From Companilactobacillus tucceti DSM 20183 (lineage in GTDB: Bacteria; Bacillota; Bacilli; Lactobacillales; Lactobacillaceae), in NCBI RefSeq assembly GCF_001434665.1, contig NZ_AZDG01000017.1:1-50934 (forward strand): DNA of 50,934 nt, written 5' to 3'. How positions within the stretch are numbered: the first letter of the stretch is position 1; each line of letters starts with the position of its first letter. This document shows, piece by piece, positions 18,435-26,808 of this stretch. A model generated the notes under the pieces. The model saw nothing but the letters and a program-made list of their open reading frames with translations, ran no database searches and had not been told where the DNA came from. Position numbers and translations under genes: made by a program.

Positions 18435-19469
18435 ATGACACTAACAACTGAAGATTTTGATTATAATTTGCCAGAAGAACTAATTGCACAAACACCAATA
18501 AAGGATCGTGACCATTCACGTTTGCTAGTTTTAGATCACGAAACAGGAAAATATGAAGATAAACATTTTTATGACATCTTGGATTATCTAAATCCAGGGG
18601 ATGCACTTGTTATGAACAATTCACGTGTTTTACCTGCTAGACTTTATGGAACAAAAGAAGATACAGATGGTCATGAAGAAGTATTGTTGTTAAACAATAT
18701 CGAAGGTGACAAGTGGGAAGTATTAATGAAACCCGCACGTCGTGCCAAAGTTGGTACAAAAGTTCAATTTGGAGATGGACAACTAGAAGCCACTGTTTTA
18801 GAAGAATTAGAACATGGTGGGAAGATCATTGAATTTAATTATGAAGGTATTTTCTTAGAAATCTTGGAAAAATTAGGTGAAATGCCTTTGCCTCCATATA
18901 TCAAGGAAAAATTAGATGATCCTGATCGTTATCAAACAGTTTATGCTAAAGAAAACGGATCAGCAGCAGCACCTACAGCTGGATTACATTGGACAAAAGA
19001 TCTATTGGAAAAAGTTCAAGAAAAAGGTATTAAATTAGTTTATCTAACATTACACGTTGGACTAGGAACCTTTAGACCAGTGACTGAATCAGATATTAGT
19101 AAACATGTTATGCATTCAGAATTTTATCGATTAGATGAAGATTCAGCTAATACTTTGAATGAAGTCCGTAAAAATGGTGGCAAGATCGTAGCAACCGGTA
19201 CAACATCTATTCGCACATTGGAGACAATTGGTACTAAGTTTAATGGAGAAATCAAACCAGACAGTGGTTGGACAGATATCTTTATTAAGCCAGGATACGA
19301 GTGGAAAGTAGTAGATGAATTCATTACAAACTTCCATTTACCAAAATCAACATTAGTGATGCTAGTAGCAGCCTTTACAGGACGTGAAAATATCTTAAAT
19401 GCATATGAACATGCGATTGAAGAAAAGTATCGCTTCTTTAGTTTTGGGGATGCTATGTTTATCAAGTAG
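18435..19469 (+). CDS. queA: S-adenosylmethionine:tRNA ribosyltransferase-isomerase QueA
   Basis: A 344-residue enzyme that transfers and isomerises the ribosyl group of SAM onto 7-aminomethyl-7-deazaguanine at tRNA position 34, giving epoxyqueuosine. Typical landmarks are [15 protein letters not shown] near the N-terminus, [34 protein letters not shown], and [16 protein letters not shown] near the C-terminus. AAGGAGAA is 8 nt upstream of the ATG, and ruvB ends 13 nt before. It is followed by tgt, the preceding step of queuosine synthesis, after about 300 nt holding structured repeats. Confidence 0.97.
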   Translation: MTLTTEDFDYNLPEELIAQTPIKDRDHSRLLVLDHETGKYEDKHFYDILDYLNPGDALVMNNSRVLPARLYGTKEDTDGHEEVLLLNNIEGDKWEVLMKPARRAKVGTKVQFGDGQLEATVLEELEHGGKIIEFNYEGIFLEILEKLGEMPLPPYIKEKLDDPDRYQTVYAKENGSAAAPTAGLHWTKDLLEKVQEKGIKLVYLTLHVGLGTFRPVTESDISKHVMHSEFYRLDEDSANTLNEVRKNGGKIVATGTTSIRTLETIGTKFNGEIKPDSGWTDIFIKPGYEWKVVDEFITNFHLPKSTLVMLVAAFTGRENILNAYEHAIEEKYRFFSFGDAMFIK

Positions 19470-19470
19470 A

Positions 19471-19583
19471 GAGCAAATCAAACCGGTCAGCTCCTGAGCA
19501 TTACCTAGGATATAAGATGCGTCGCAAAGCGACACATCTTATATCCGTAGTAAGCGCAGGGAGTTGGTTTGATTTGCTCGTTT
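19471..19583 (+). repeat. Structured intergenic element, copy B3
   Basis: Begins 2 nt after the queA stop. Outer helix: 14 perfect pairs (19471-19484 with 19566-19579). A GGTC bulge (19485-19488), second helix AGCTCC/GGAGTT (with one G-U), internal loop GAGCA opposite GCGCA, TTAC/GTAA (in place of the TTGC/GCAA of B1), the 3x3 loop CTA/GTA, a 12-bp perfect stem (19508-19519 with 19535-19546) and an apical GTCGC-AAA-GCGAC hairpin. It ends in CTCGTTT. Confidence 0.82.
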
Positions 19584-19700
19584 CAGCAATAAAGCAGAAT
19601 AATTATTTAAAAAGAGCAACAAGATAACTAATTGCATAATACGTAAGTAATCAAGGAGATGTCTTGATTTGCTCGTTTCAGCAATAAAGCAGAATAATTA
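19569..19700 (+). repeat. 37-bp perfect direct repeat (two copies) around a degenerate B-type element
   Basis: Bases 19569-19605 recur exactly at 19664-19700 (offset 95). The second copy is the 3' end of a shortened B-type element (about 19614-19678). GAGCAA...CAAGA can still pair imperfectly with TCTTG...TTGCTC, and traces of the core (TTGC, CGTA, AGTAA, GGAGA) remain, but the inner stem is gone. This reads as a tandem duplication of B3 with its 3' flank, followed by decay of one copy. The interval between queA and tgt (about 300 nt) holds nothing else recognisable except the tgt ribosome-binding site. Confidence 0.75.
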
Positions 19701-19746
19701 CTTTCAGTCAGATGACTTACTTGTTAGTTTCAGATTTAAAAAGTAA

Positions 19747-20910
<1,164 letters not shown>

Positions 20911-20928
20911 TTTTTTTTTAATAAAAAA

Positions 20929-20943
20929 AGCCACGTAGTGGCT
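20929..20943 (-). terminator. Short hairpin after tgt with T-run on the minus strand
   Basis: AGCCAC-GTA-GTGGCT is a perfect 6-bp stem. The U-rich tract needed for termination exists only on the minus strand (seven A at 20923-20929 read as T, then more T). No minus-strand gene ends here, so the role is unclear; it may simply be a weak pause or stability hairpin in the tgt-yajC transcript. Confidence 0.4.
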
Positions 20944-20966
20944 AGGTGTGTCAATCTTTGTTATTC

Positions 20967-20972
20967 TATAAT
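20967..20972 (+). promoter_or_regulatory. Consensus -10 element upstream of yajC
   Basis: A perfect TATAAT 31 nt before the TTG start of yajC. No convincing -35 is seen at 16-18 bp upstream, so promoter strength is uncertain. Confidence 0.45.
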
Positions 20973-21002
20973 AAGGAAAGTAATTATTAAGAGGTGGAAA
21001 AT

Positions 21003-21467
21003 TTGAATATTTTAACATTGGGCGCTGCAGCTGGTGGATTATCATCATATAGTTTCTTTATCATTATCATTCTTATGGTTGTGGTAATGTACTTCATGTC
21101 AGTTCGTCCTCAAAAGAAACAACAACAAAAACGTCAAGAAATGCTAAAGGCAATGAGTGCCGGAGATAGCGTTGTTACACTTGGTGGTATCAAAGGTAAG
21201 ATCCATTCGATCAACCGTGAATCAGAAGAAGTTGTAGTTGATTGTGATGGCATTTACTTAACATTTGATTTGAAATTCATTCGTCAAACAACTCCTGCTA
21301 CTGAAACAGTTGCTAAACCAGCTGAAAAAGCTGAACCGGCAAAAGAAGAAGCAGCAAAAGAGACAAAAGAAACTGAAACAAAGTCAGAAGAAAAATCAGA
21401 AACAACTGATTCTAAAGAAGACAGTAGTGATGATACTAACGCTGACGAAACAAAAGAAGATAAATAA
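21003..21467 (+). CDS. yajC: Preprotein translocase accessory subunit YajC
   Basis: A 154-residue single-pass membrane protein of the YajC family that associates with SecDF and SecYEG. The N-terminal hydrophobic segment (about residues 14-34, YSFFIIIILMVVVMYF) is followed by the family core VRPQKKQQQKRQEML and GDSVVTLGGIKGKI. The last 50 residues are an acidic, low-complexity tail rich in Lys, Glu, Thr and Ser, unusually long compared with the roughly 85-110 residue norm. The start is TTG at 21003, with AAGAGGTGG 5 nt upstream, the same arrangement as mutL; a GTG at 20994 would overlap the ribosome-binding site. Confidence 0.93.
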   Translation: MNILTLGAAAGGLSSYSFFIIIILMVVVMYFMSVRPQKKQQQKRQEMLKAMSAGDSVVTLGGIKGKIHSINRESEEVVVDCDGIYLTFDLKFIRQTTPATETVAKPAEKAEPAKEEAAKETKETETKSEEKSETTDSKEDSSDDTNADETKEDK

Positions 21468-21474
21468 CTTTTTT

Positions 21475-21506
21475 AAGATTGAAACTTAGGTTTCAATCTT
21501 TTTTTT
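21475..21506 (+). terminator. Intrinsic terminator after yajC
   Basis: An 11-bp perfect stem AAGATTGAAAC / GTTTCAATCTT with a TTAG tetraloop, followed by six further T. It closes the repair/queuosine/yajC block. Confidence 0.92.
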
Positions 21507-21657
21507 AGCGTTTTACTTGCCTTATAGTAAGGTCTAAGGTTTAGAATGTTATTTGTATTAGAGACAATAATGAAGATGTTTTTTTATGTGTAGTGTAAAA
21601 TAGAATTATATGTTTTATTAATGGAAATTAGACGATTTATCAAAGGGAGTTTAAAGA

Positions 21658-23094
21658 ATGGCTACAGAAAAGTCAGCAGTATTTATAATTTTTGGTGGTT
21701 CTGGTGATCTAGCACATCGTAAATTATATCCAGCTTTGTATCGCTTGTTTAAAGCCGGCATGTTAAAAGATCACTTTGCAGTAATTGGTACAGCTCGACG
21801 CCCATGGAGTAACGAATATTTTCGTCAAACAGTAATAACGTCACTTGAGGATTTTGACGATGATAAGAGAATGATGGAAAACTTTGCTATGCATTTCTAC
21901 TATCAATCTCACGATGTAAACGATTCTGATCATTATATTGCTTTGAAACAATTGGCAAGTAAACTTGATGATCGTTTTGATACTGAACATAATCGAGTTT
22001 ATTATATGGCGATTGCTCCTAGATTCTTTGGAACTGTTGCAGCCCATATCAAATCAGAAGGATTGAAAACAGATGGCTATAATCGTCTTGTTATTGAAAA
22101 ACCCTTTGGAAGAGATCTAAATAGTGCTTGTGATTTAAACGATGCTCTCTCTAAGGCATTTACTGAGGAAGAAATTTATCGAATCGATCATTACTTGGGT
22201 AAAAAGATGGTCCAAGAAATTCCAAATTTACGAAAGAAAAATCCTAAATTTGATGAAATTTTGAATAATAAATATGTATCCAATATTCAAGTAACTTTAG
22301 GTGAATCACTTGGAGTTGAAGATCGTGGTGGATACTACGAAACTGCTGGTGCACTTCGTGATATGGTCCAAAATCATATTATGCAAATTTTAGGTGTTGT
22401 CGCTATGGATGAGCCTGATGTTATGGATGCTAAATCAATTCATGATATTAAAGAAAAATTATTTGCTAGTTTGAAAGATCTTACTCCAGATGAAGTTTCT
22501 AAGAAATTTGTTCGTGGACAATATGATACAGATGAAATGGGTAAATTAAATCCTTATCGAAAAGAAGACAAGGTTGAAGAAGATTCAAATATAGAGACAT
22601 TTGCTGCTGGTAAAATTGAATTTGATAATGAACGTTGGAGCAATGTTCCATTTTACGTTCGTTCGGGTAAAAGGATGCCTAAAAAGTCTTCTAGAATTGA
22701 TATAGTGTTCAATGAAAAGGTGGCTGACCTTGGTATCAGAGCAAATACAATTGTTACATTGTTTATTGAGCCTGATGAAGGAAGCAGTATTTTGATCAAT
22801 GGAATCGATTATCGAGAAGTTAAACAAAATTTGATCAAATATCCTGAAGATCCTGAAATTTTTGATAACGCACGTGAAGCTTATGAAAGTTTGATTATTG
22901 ATATTCTTGCTGGTGATAAAGCTAACTTTACACTTTGGGAAGAATTGAAGAGTACTTGGAAATATATTGATGTAATTAGAAAACAATGGGATGAAGAAAG
23001 TCCTAAATTTCCTAACTATCTAAGTAACACTATGGGTCCAGATACTGCCGATACACTTTTGGAAAAGGATGGTAATTCTTGGATCTGGAATTAA
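21658..23094 (+). CDS. zwf: Glucose-6-phosphate 1-dehydrogenase
   Basis: A 478-residue enzyme that oxidises glucose-6-phosphate to 6-phosphogluconolactone, the entry to the oxidative pentose phosphate pathway and phosphoketolase route. The nucleotide-binding motif is FGGSGDLAHRKLYPALY at the N-terminus. Asp177 and His178 in RIDHYLGKK occupy exactly the catalytic positions known from the Leuconostoc mesenteroides enzyme (numbering from memory). AAAGGGAG precedes the ATG. It is preceded by a 190-nt region with a strong upstream terminator but no clear -35/-10 pair, and followed after 4 nt by dinB. Confidence 0.97.
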   Translation: MATEKSAVFIIFGGSGDLAHRKLYPALYRLFKAGMLKDHFAVIGTARRPWSNEYFRQTVITSLEDFDDDKRMMENFAMHFYYQSHDVNDSDHYIALKQLASKLDDRFDTEHNRVYYMAIAPRFFGTVAAHIKSEGLKTDGYNRLVIEKPFGRDLNSACDLNDALSKAFTEEEIYRIDHYLGKKMVQEIPNLRKKNPKFDEILNNKYVSNIQVTLGESLGVEDRGGYYETAGALRDMVQNHIMQILGVVAMDEPDVMDAKSIHDIKEKLFASLKDLTPDEVSKKFVRGQYDTDEMGKLNPYRKEDKVEEDSNIETFAAGKIEFDNERWSNVPFYVRSGKRMPKKSSRIDIVFNEKVADLGIRANTIVTLFIEPDEGSSILINGIDYREVKQNLIKYPEDPEIFDNAREAYESLIIDILAGDKANFTLWEELKSTWKYIDVIRKQWDEESPKFPNYLSNTMGPDTADTLLEKDGNSWIWN

Positions 23095-23098
23095 GGCG

Positions 23099-24241
23099 GT
23101 GTTTGTAATCGGATTTTTAAAAATACCAATTAGAATTGAAGAAAGTAGAAAAATTATCCATGTTGATATGGATGCTTTTTTTGCGTCTGTAGAAGAAAGA
23201 GAACATCCATATTACAAGAAAAAATGCCTGATAGTGGCACAAGATCCTCGTAAAAATCATCACCATGGAGTAGTAACGACTGCTAATTACAATGCTAGAA
23301 AATATGGTGTTCATTCAGCTATGCCTGCTCAACAAGCAGTTGAATTAATACCACGGGAAAAGTTGGTAATTGCACCTCCAAATTTTGAATTATATCGTAA
23401 GGTTTCAAATTATATTCACGGTATTTTTGCTGATGTGACTGACGTTTATCAATCCGTCGCACTGGATGAGGCATATTTGGATGTTACTAAAAATAAACTC
23501 GATGAAAACAATACGGTGAAAATAGCTAATTATATTCAACAGCGTATTATTAAAGAAACTAGGTTAACTTGTTCAGTTGGAATATCATATAATAAATTTT
23601 TAGCCAAAATGGCATCTGATTATCGTAAACCATTTGGTAGAACCATTATTTTGGGTGAGTATGCTGAAGATTTTTTGAAACCAATTCCGATTGAAAAATT
23701 TAATGGTATCGGTAAAGCCATGCAAAAGAAATTGCACGATATGGATGTATATACTGGAGAAGATCTTCAAAACCTGGATCAAGATATCTTCTTGAAAACC
23801 TTTGGTAAACTAGGATATGTTATGTTTCGCAGAGTTCATGGCATTGATGACTCACCAGTTAATAATCATCGGTTGAGAAAATCTATTGGTCGTGAACGAA
23901 CCTATAATATGAATTTGGTTTTGGATAAACAGGTAGAACAAGAATTGCATTTTTTGGCCGATCTTGTTAGTAAAGATTTAAAGAAACAAAGACAACACGG
24001 TAAAACAATCGTATTAAAATTGCGTAATTCTGAATTTGAAACGATAACTAAAAGAATGAGTTTTCAAGATTATGTGCAAAATTCAGATGAAATTTATCGA
24101 GTTGCTAAGGGAATTTATGATAAATTAAAGGTAAGTGATCAAAAAATCCGGTTATTGGGGATAACCGTGACTAATCTTGATCCATTATCGTATCAAGAGG
24201 TTTCATTAAAGTTATTTAAAGACGGAGGCACTAATGAATAA
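23099..24241 (+). CDS. dinB: DNA polymerase IV (DinB)
   Basis: A Y-family translesion DNA polymerase. Catalytic carboxylates are visible in IIHVDMDAFFASVEE and SVALDEAYLDVT; SVGISYNKFLAKMASDYRKP and GIGKAMQKKL (helix-hairpin-helix) follow. QEVSLKLF close to the C-terminus resembles a beta-clamp binding peptide. The start is uncertain. GTG at 23099 gives an N-terminal extension of usual family length but has a weak ribosome-binding site; ATG at 23069 would overlap zwf by 26 nt, with GGAAAAGG just upstream. It overlaps the following phosphoesterase gene by 8 nt. Confidence 0.93.
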   Translation: MFVIGFLKIPIRIEESRKIIHVDMDAFFASVEEREHPYYKKKCLIVAQDPRKNHHHGVVTTANYNARKYGVHSAMPAQQAVELIPREKLVIAPPNFELYRKVSNYIHGIFADVTDVYQSVALDEAYLDVTKNKLDENNTVKIANYIQQRIIKETRLTCSVGISYNKFLAKMASDYRKPFGRTIILGEYAEDFLKPIPIEKFNGIGKAMQKKLHDMDVYTGEDLQNLDQDIFLKTFGKLGYVMFRRVHGIDDSPVNNHRLRKSIGRERTYNMNLVLDKQVEQELHFLADLVSKDLKKQRQHGKTIVLKLRNSEFETITKRMSFQDYVQNSDEIYRVAKGIYDKLKVSDQKIRLLGITVTNLDPLSYQEVSLKLFKDGGTNE

Positions 24242-25187
24242 GTTTGCAGATATAATTGAAACAATCAAAAAGTATGATAGAATTATCATTTTACGTCATC
24301 AAAATCCAGATCCCGATGCTTTGGGGTCTCAAAAGGGATTGGCACTGACTTTGCAAGCAGCCTTTCCACAAAAAACTATTTTGATCGGTGGACAAAACGC
24401 TGAGGGATTAAAATGGTTATCCACAATGGATCATATTAAAAATGATGATTTTAAGGGTGCTTTAGTAATTACGACAGATACAGCTAATACACCAAGAGTT
24501 GATGACGATCGATATGACCAAGGAGATTTCCTGATCAAAATTGACCATCATCCAAATGATGAAGCATATGGTGATCAACTATATGTAAATACAGATGCTA
24601 GTTCTAGTTCAGAAATCATTGCTGATTTTATTGAGGACTGCGATGATTTGACTTTAACTAAAGAAGCTGCCTACTATTTATATGCTGGAATTGTCGGAGA
24701 TACAGGTCGTTTCATGTACCCATCTACTACTGAACATACGATGTGCGTGGCTGGTAGATTTTTGGCTCTTGGCATTGATGCAGCAGGTATCAATCAAAAA
24801 ATGAATGAAATTACTTTGCAACAAGCTAAATTGCAAGGTGAATTATTTGATCGTTTAAAGGTTGATGAGTCTGGTGCTGCAATGGCTGTAATTGATGACG
24901 ATTTGATGAATAAGTTAGGTATTAATCAAGAACAAGCAAATTCTGTTGTATCAACACCAGGACGATTAGGCGAGGTCTTTGCTTGGCTAGAAGCCGTCCA
25001 AAAACATGATGATACTTATAGAATTCATCTTCGTTCAAAAGGTCCAGTTATTAATGAATTAGCTAAAGAACATGATGGCGGCGGACATCCTTTAGCTAGT
25101 GGTGCAAATGCAAAGGATTTAGAAGAAGTAGACCAAATGTATAATAAATTAATTAAAATCGTAACTGATTTTAAAAAGGGTGAATAA
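24234..25187 (+). CDS. DHH-family phosphoesterase, NrnA-like (nanoRNase/pAp phosphatase)
   Basis: A 317-residue DHH/DHHA1 phosphoesterase, predicted to degrade short oligoribonucleotides and dephosphorylate pAp in the cytoplasm. Family motifs: ILRHQNPDPDALGS (residues about 20-33), TTDTANTPR, IDHHPND (the DHH motif), GIVGDTGRFMYPS, and the C-terminal DHHA1 GGGHPLASGA. Length is right for NrnA (about 310-325). GACGGAGG precedes the ATG. It overlaps dinB by 8 nt and abuts the helicase gene, so RNA turnover enzymes are clustered here. Confidence 0.92.
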   Translation: MNKFADIIETIKKYDRIIILRHQNPDPDALGSQKGLALTLQAAFPQKTILIGGQNAEGLKWLSTMDHIKNDDFKGALVITTDTANTPRVDDDRYDQGDFLIKIDHHPNDEAYGDQLYVNTDASSSSEIIADFIEDCDDLTLTKEAAYYLYAGIVGDTGRFMYPSTTEHTMCVAGRFLALGIDAAGINQKMNEITLQQAKLQGELFDRLKVDESGAAMAVIDDDLMNKLGINQEQANSVVSTPGRLGEVFAWLEAVQKHDDTYRIHLRSKGPVINELAKEHDGGGHPLASGANAKDLEEVDQMYNKLIKIVTDFKKGE

Positions 25188-26534
25188 ATGACAAAATTTT
25201 CACAGTATAACTTCAATGATGCTATCAATAAATCATTGAAAGAAATTCATTTTGATGAGCCAACCCCAGTTCAAGAAGCTGTTATCTCATTAGTGAATAA
25301 GAAAAAAGATATTATCGTTCAATCAGAAACAGGTTCGGGTAAAACTCATGCCTTCTTATTACCGATTTTAAATGCCATTACCAAGAATCAAAATGTGCAG
25401 GCATTGATTGCAACACCTAGTCGTGAGTTGGCTTACCAAATATATGAAGATACACAAAATATTTTGAAGAACTATCCTGAAGAATATAATGCGTTTATCT
25501 TTGTTGGTGGTGCTGATCGTGAACGTCAAAAAAGAAAATTAAGTGCTCATCAACCACAAATAGCTATTGGTACACCTGGTAGATTGTGGGATTTGATCAG
25601 AGAAAATGATTTGCATGTTGAAAACGTTGAGCGTTTTGTAGTCGATGAAGCTGATATGACTTTAGACATGGGATTCTTAAATGATATTGATCATATTGCT
25701 GCGAAGATGCCAGATAATCACGAAATGCTTGTATTCTCAGCTACAATTCCACAAAAATTGGAGCCTTTCTTGAAGAAATATATGAGAGGTCCAAAGAGAA
25801 TTGAATTGAAGAATTCATCAGTTATTGCTAAAAACGTTGATAACTGGCTAATGTTTACTCACGGCCGTGATAAAAAAGAATTGATTTATCAATTAATGAC
25901 TCTTGGTTCACCATATATGGCTTTGATTTTTGCTAATACTAAGAAGACTGTTGATGAGATCTACGAATATCTTAAAGCCAAAGGACTTAAGGTTGCCCGT
26001 ATTCATGGTGGATTAACTCCTCGTGAGAGAAAACGAGTTATGAAGCAAGTTGAAAATATGGAATATCAATTCGTTGTCGCAACTGACCTAGCTGCTAGAG
26101 GTATTGATATTAATGGTGTTTCTCATGTTATTAATGCTGAAATACCTGATGACCTAGAATTCTTTATCCATCGTGTTGGTAGAACCGGACGTAATAAAAT
26201 GTCAGGTACTGCAATAACACTATATGCACCTGGTGAAGAACATAAGGTTGCCGATATTGAGCACTTAGGTATTAAATTCAAGCCTAAGGAATTAAAAAAT
26301 GGCGAAATAGTTGATGGATATGATCGTGATCGTCGTAATGACCGTCATGCTACACAAGAAAAACTTGATACTAAATTAGTCGGTTTTGTTAAGAAACAAA
26401 AAGTTAAGAGAAAGCCTGGTTATAAGAAGAAGATCAAACAAGCAATCTCAACTGAAAAACGTCAACAAAGAAAAATCAAAAATCGTCAAGAAATGCGTAA
26501 ACAACGCGATGCAAGACGTAAGAATGGTAAGTAA
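25188..26534 (+). CDS. DEAD-box RNA helicase, CshB-like
   Basis: A 448-residue ATP-dependent RNA helicase. Ordered motifs: Q-motif (TPVQEAVI), motif I SETGSGKT, PSRELAYQ, GGADRER, TPGRLWD, DEAD (VVDEADMTLDMGF), SAT, IFANTKKT, ATDLAARGIDI and HRVGRTGR. A strongly basic C-terminal tail (residues 395-448) probably binds RNA. The organisation and tail resemble Bacillus CshB, which acts in cold adaptation and RNA remodelling. The ATG follows the TAA of the preceding gene directly, implying translational coupling with the NrnA-like protein. Confidence 0.92.
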   Translation: MTKFSQYNFNDAINKSLKEIHFDEPTPVQEAVISLVNKKKDIIVQSETGSGKTHAFLLPILNAITKNQNVQALIATPSRELAYQIYEDTQNILKNYPEEYNAFIFVGGADRERQKRKLSAHQPQIAIGTPGRLWDLIRENDLHVENVERFVVDEADMTLDMGFLNDIDHIAAKMPDNHEMLVFSATIPQKLEPFLKKYMRGPKRIELKNSSVIAKNVDNWLMFTHGRDKKELIYQLMTLGSPYMALIFANTKKTVDEIYEYLKAKGLKVARIHGGLTPRERKRVMKQVENMEYQFVVATDLAARGIDINGVSHVINAEIPDDLEFFIHRVGRTGRNKMSGTAITLYAPGEEHKVADIEHLGIKFKPKELKNGEIVDGYDRDRRNDRHATQEKLDTKLVGFVKKQKVKRKPGYKKKIKQAISTEKRQQRKIKNRQEMRKQRDARRKNGK

Positions 26535-26560
26535 TATTTAAATATTGACTTTTTTTGGCC

Positions 26561-26765
26561 TGGTAGTTAATATTTTCATTGGATATATCAAATGATAAGT
26601 GTCAAAAGAGAAGGCTATTTGGTGAGAACGCCTAGACAACTAATTATTTAGATGCTACCAAAATGTTAATTTAATATAACTTTTTGAGAGGCTAACGAAA
26701 AATCGTTGCAAACAAGGTGGTACCGCGCAGTGGCGTCCTTGAAATTGCAACGGTTTTTATTTTTT
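26561..26765 (+). promoter_or_regulatory. T-box riboswitch leader, alanine-specific, with terminator
   Basis: Leader of alaS. The T-box sequence AAGGTGGTACCGCG (26714-26727) fits the AGGGTGGNACCGCG consensus, and the following GCGTCCTT completes the antiterminator region. A GGTGAGAACGCC segment in the upstream part is typical of Stem I. GCT at 26654-26656, in GATGCTACC, is the likely alanine specifier codon. The competing terminator is CGTTGCAA (26704-26711) with TTGCAACG (26745-26752), followed by a T-rich run. Uncharged tRNA-Ala should favour read-through into alaS. The 274-nt gap between the helicase gene and alaS is filled by this leader. Confidence 0.93.
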
Positions 26766-26808
26766 TTGAGCAGTCTTATTAAGAAATCATTTATTTAGGG
26801 GAGATAAA

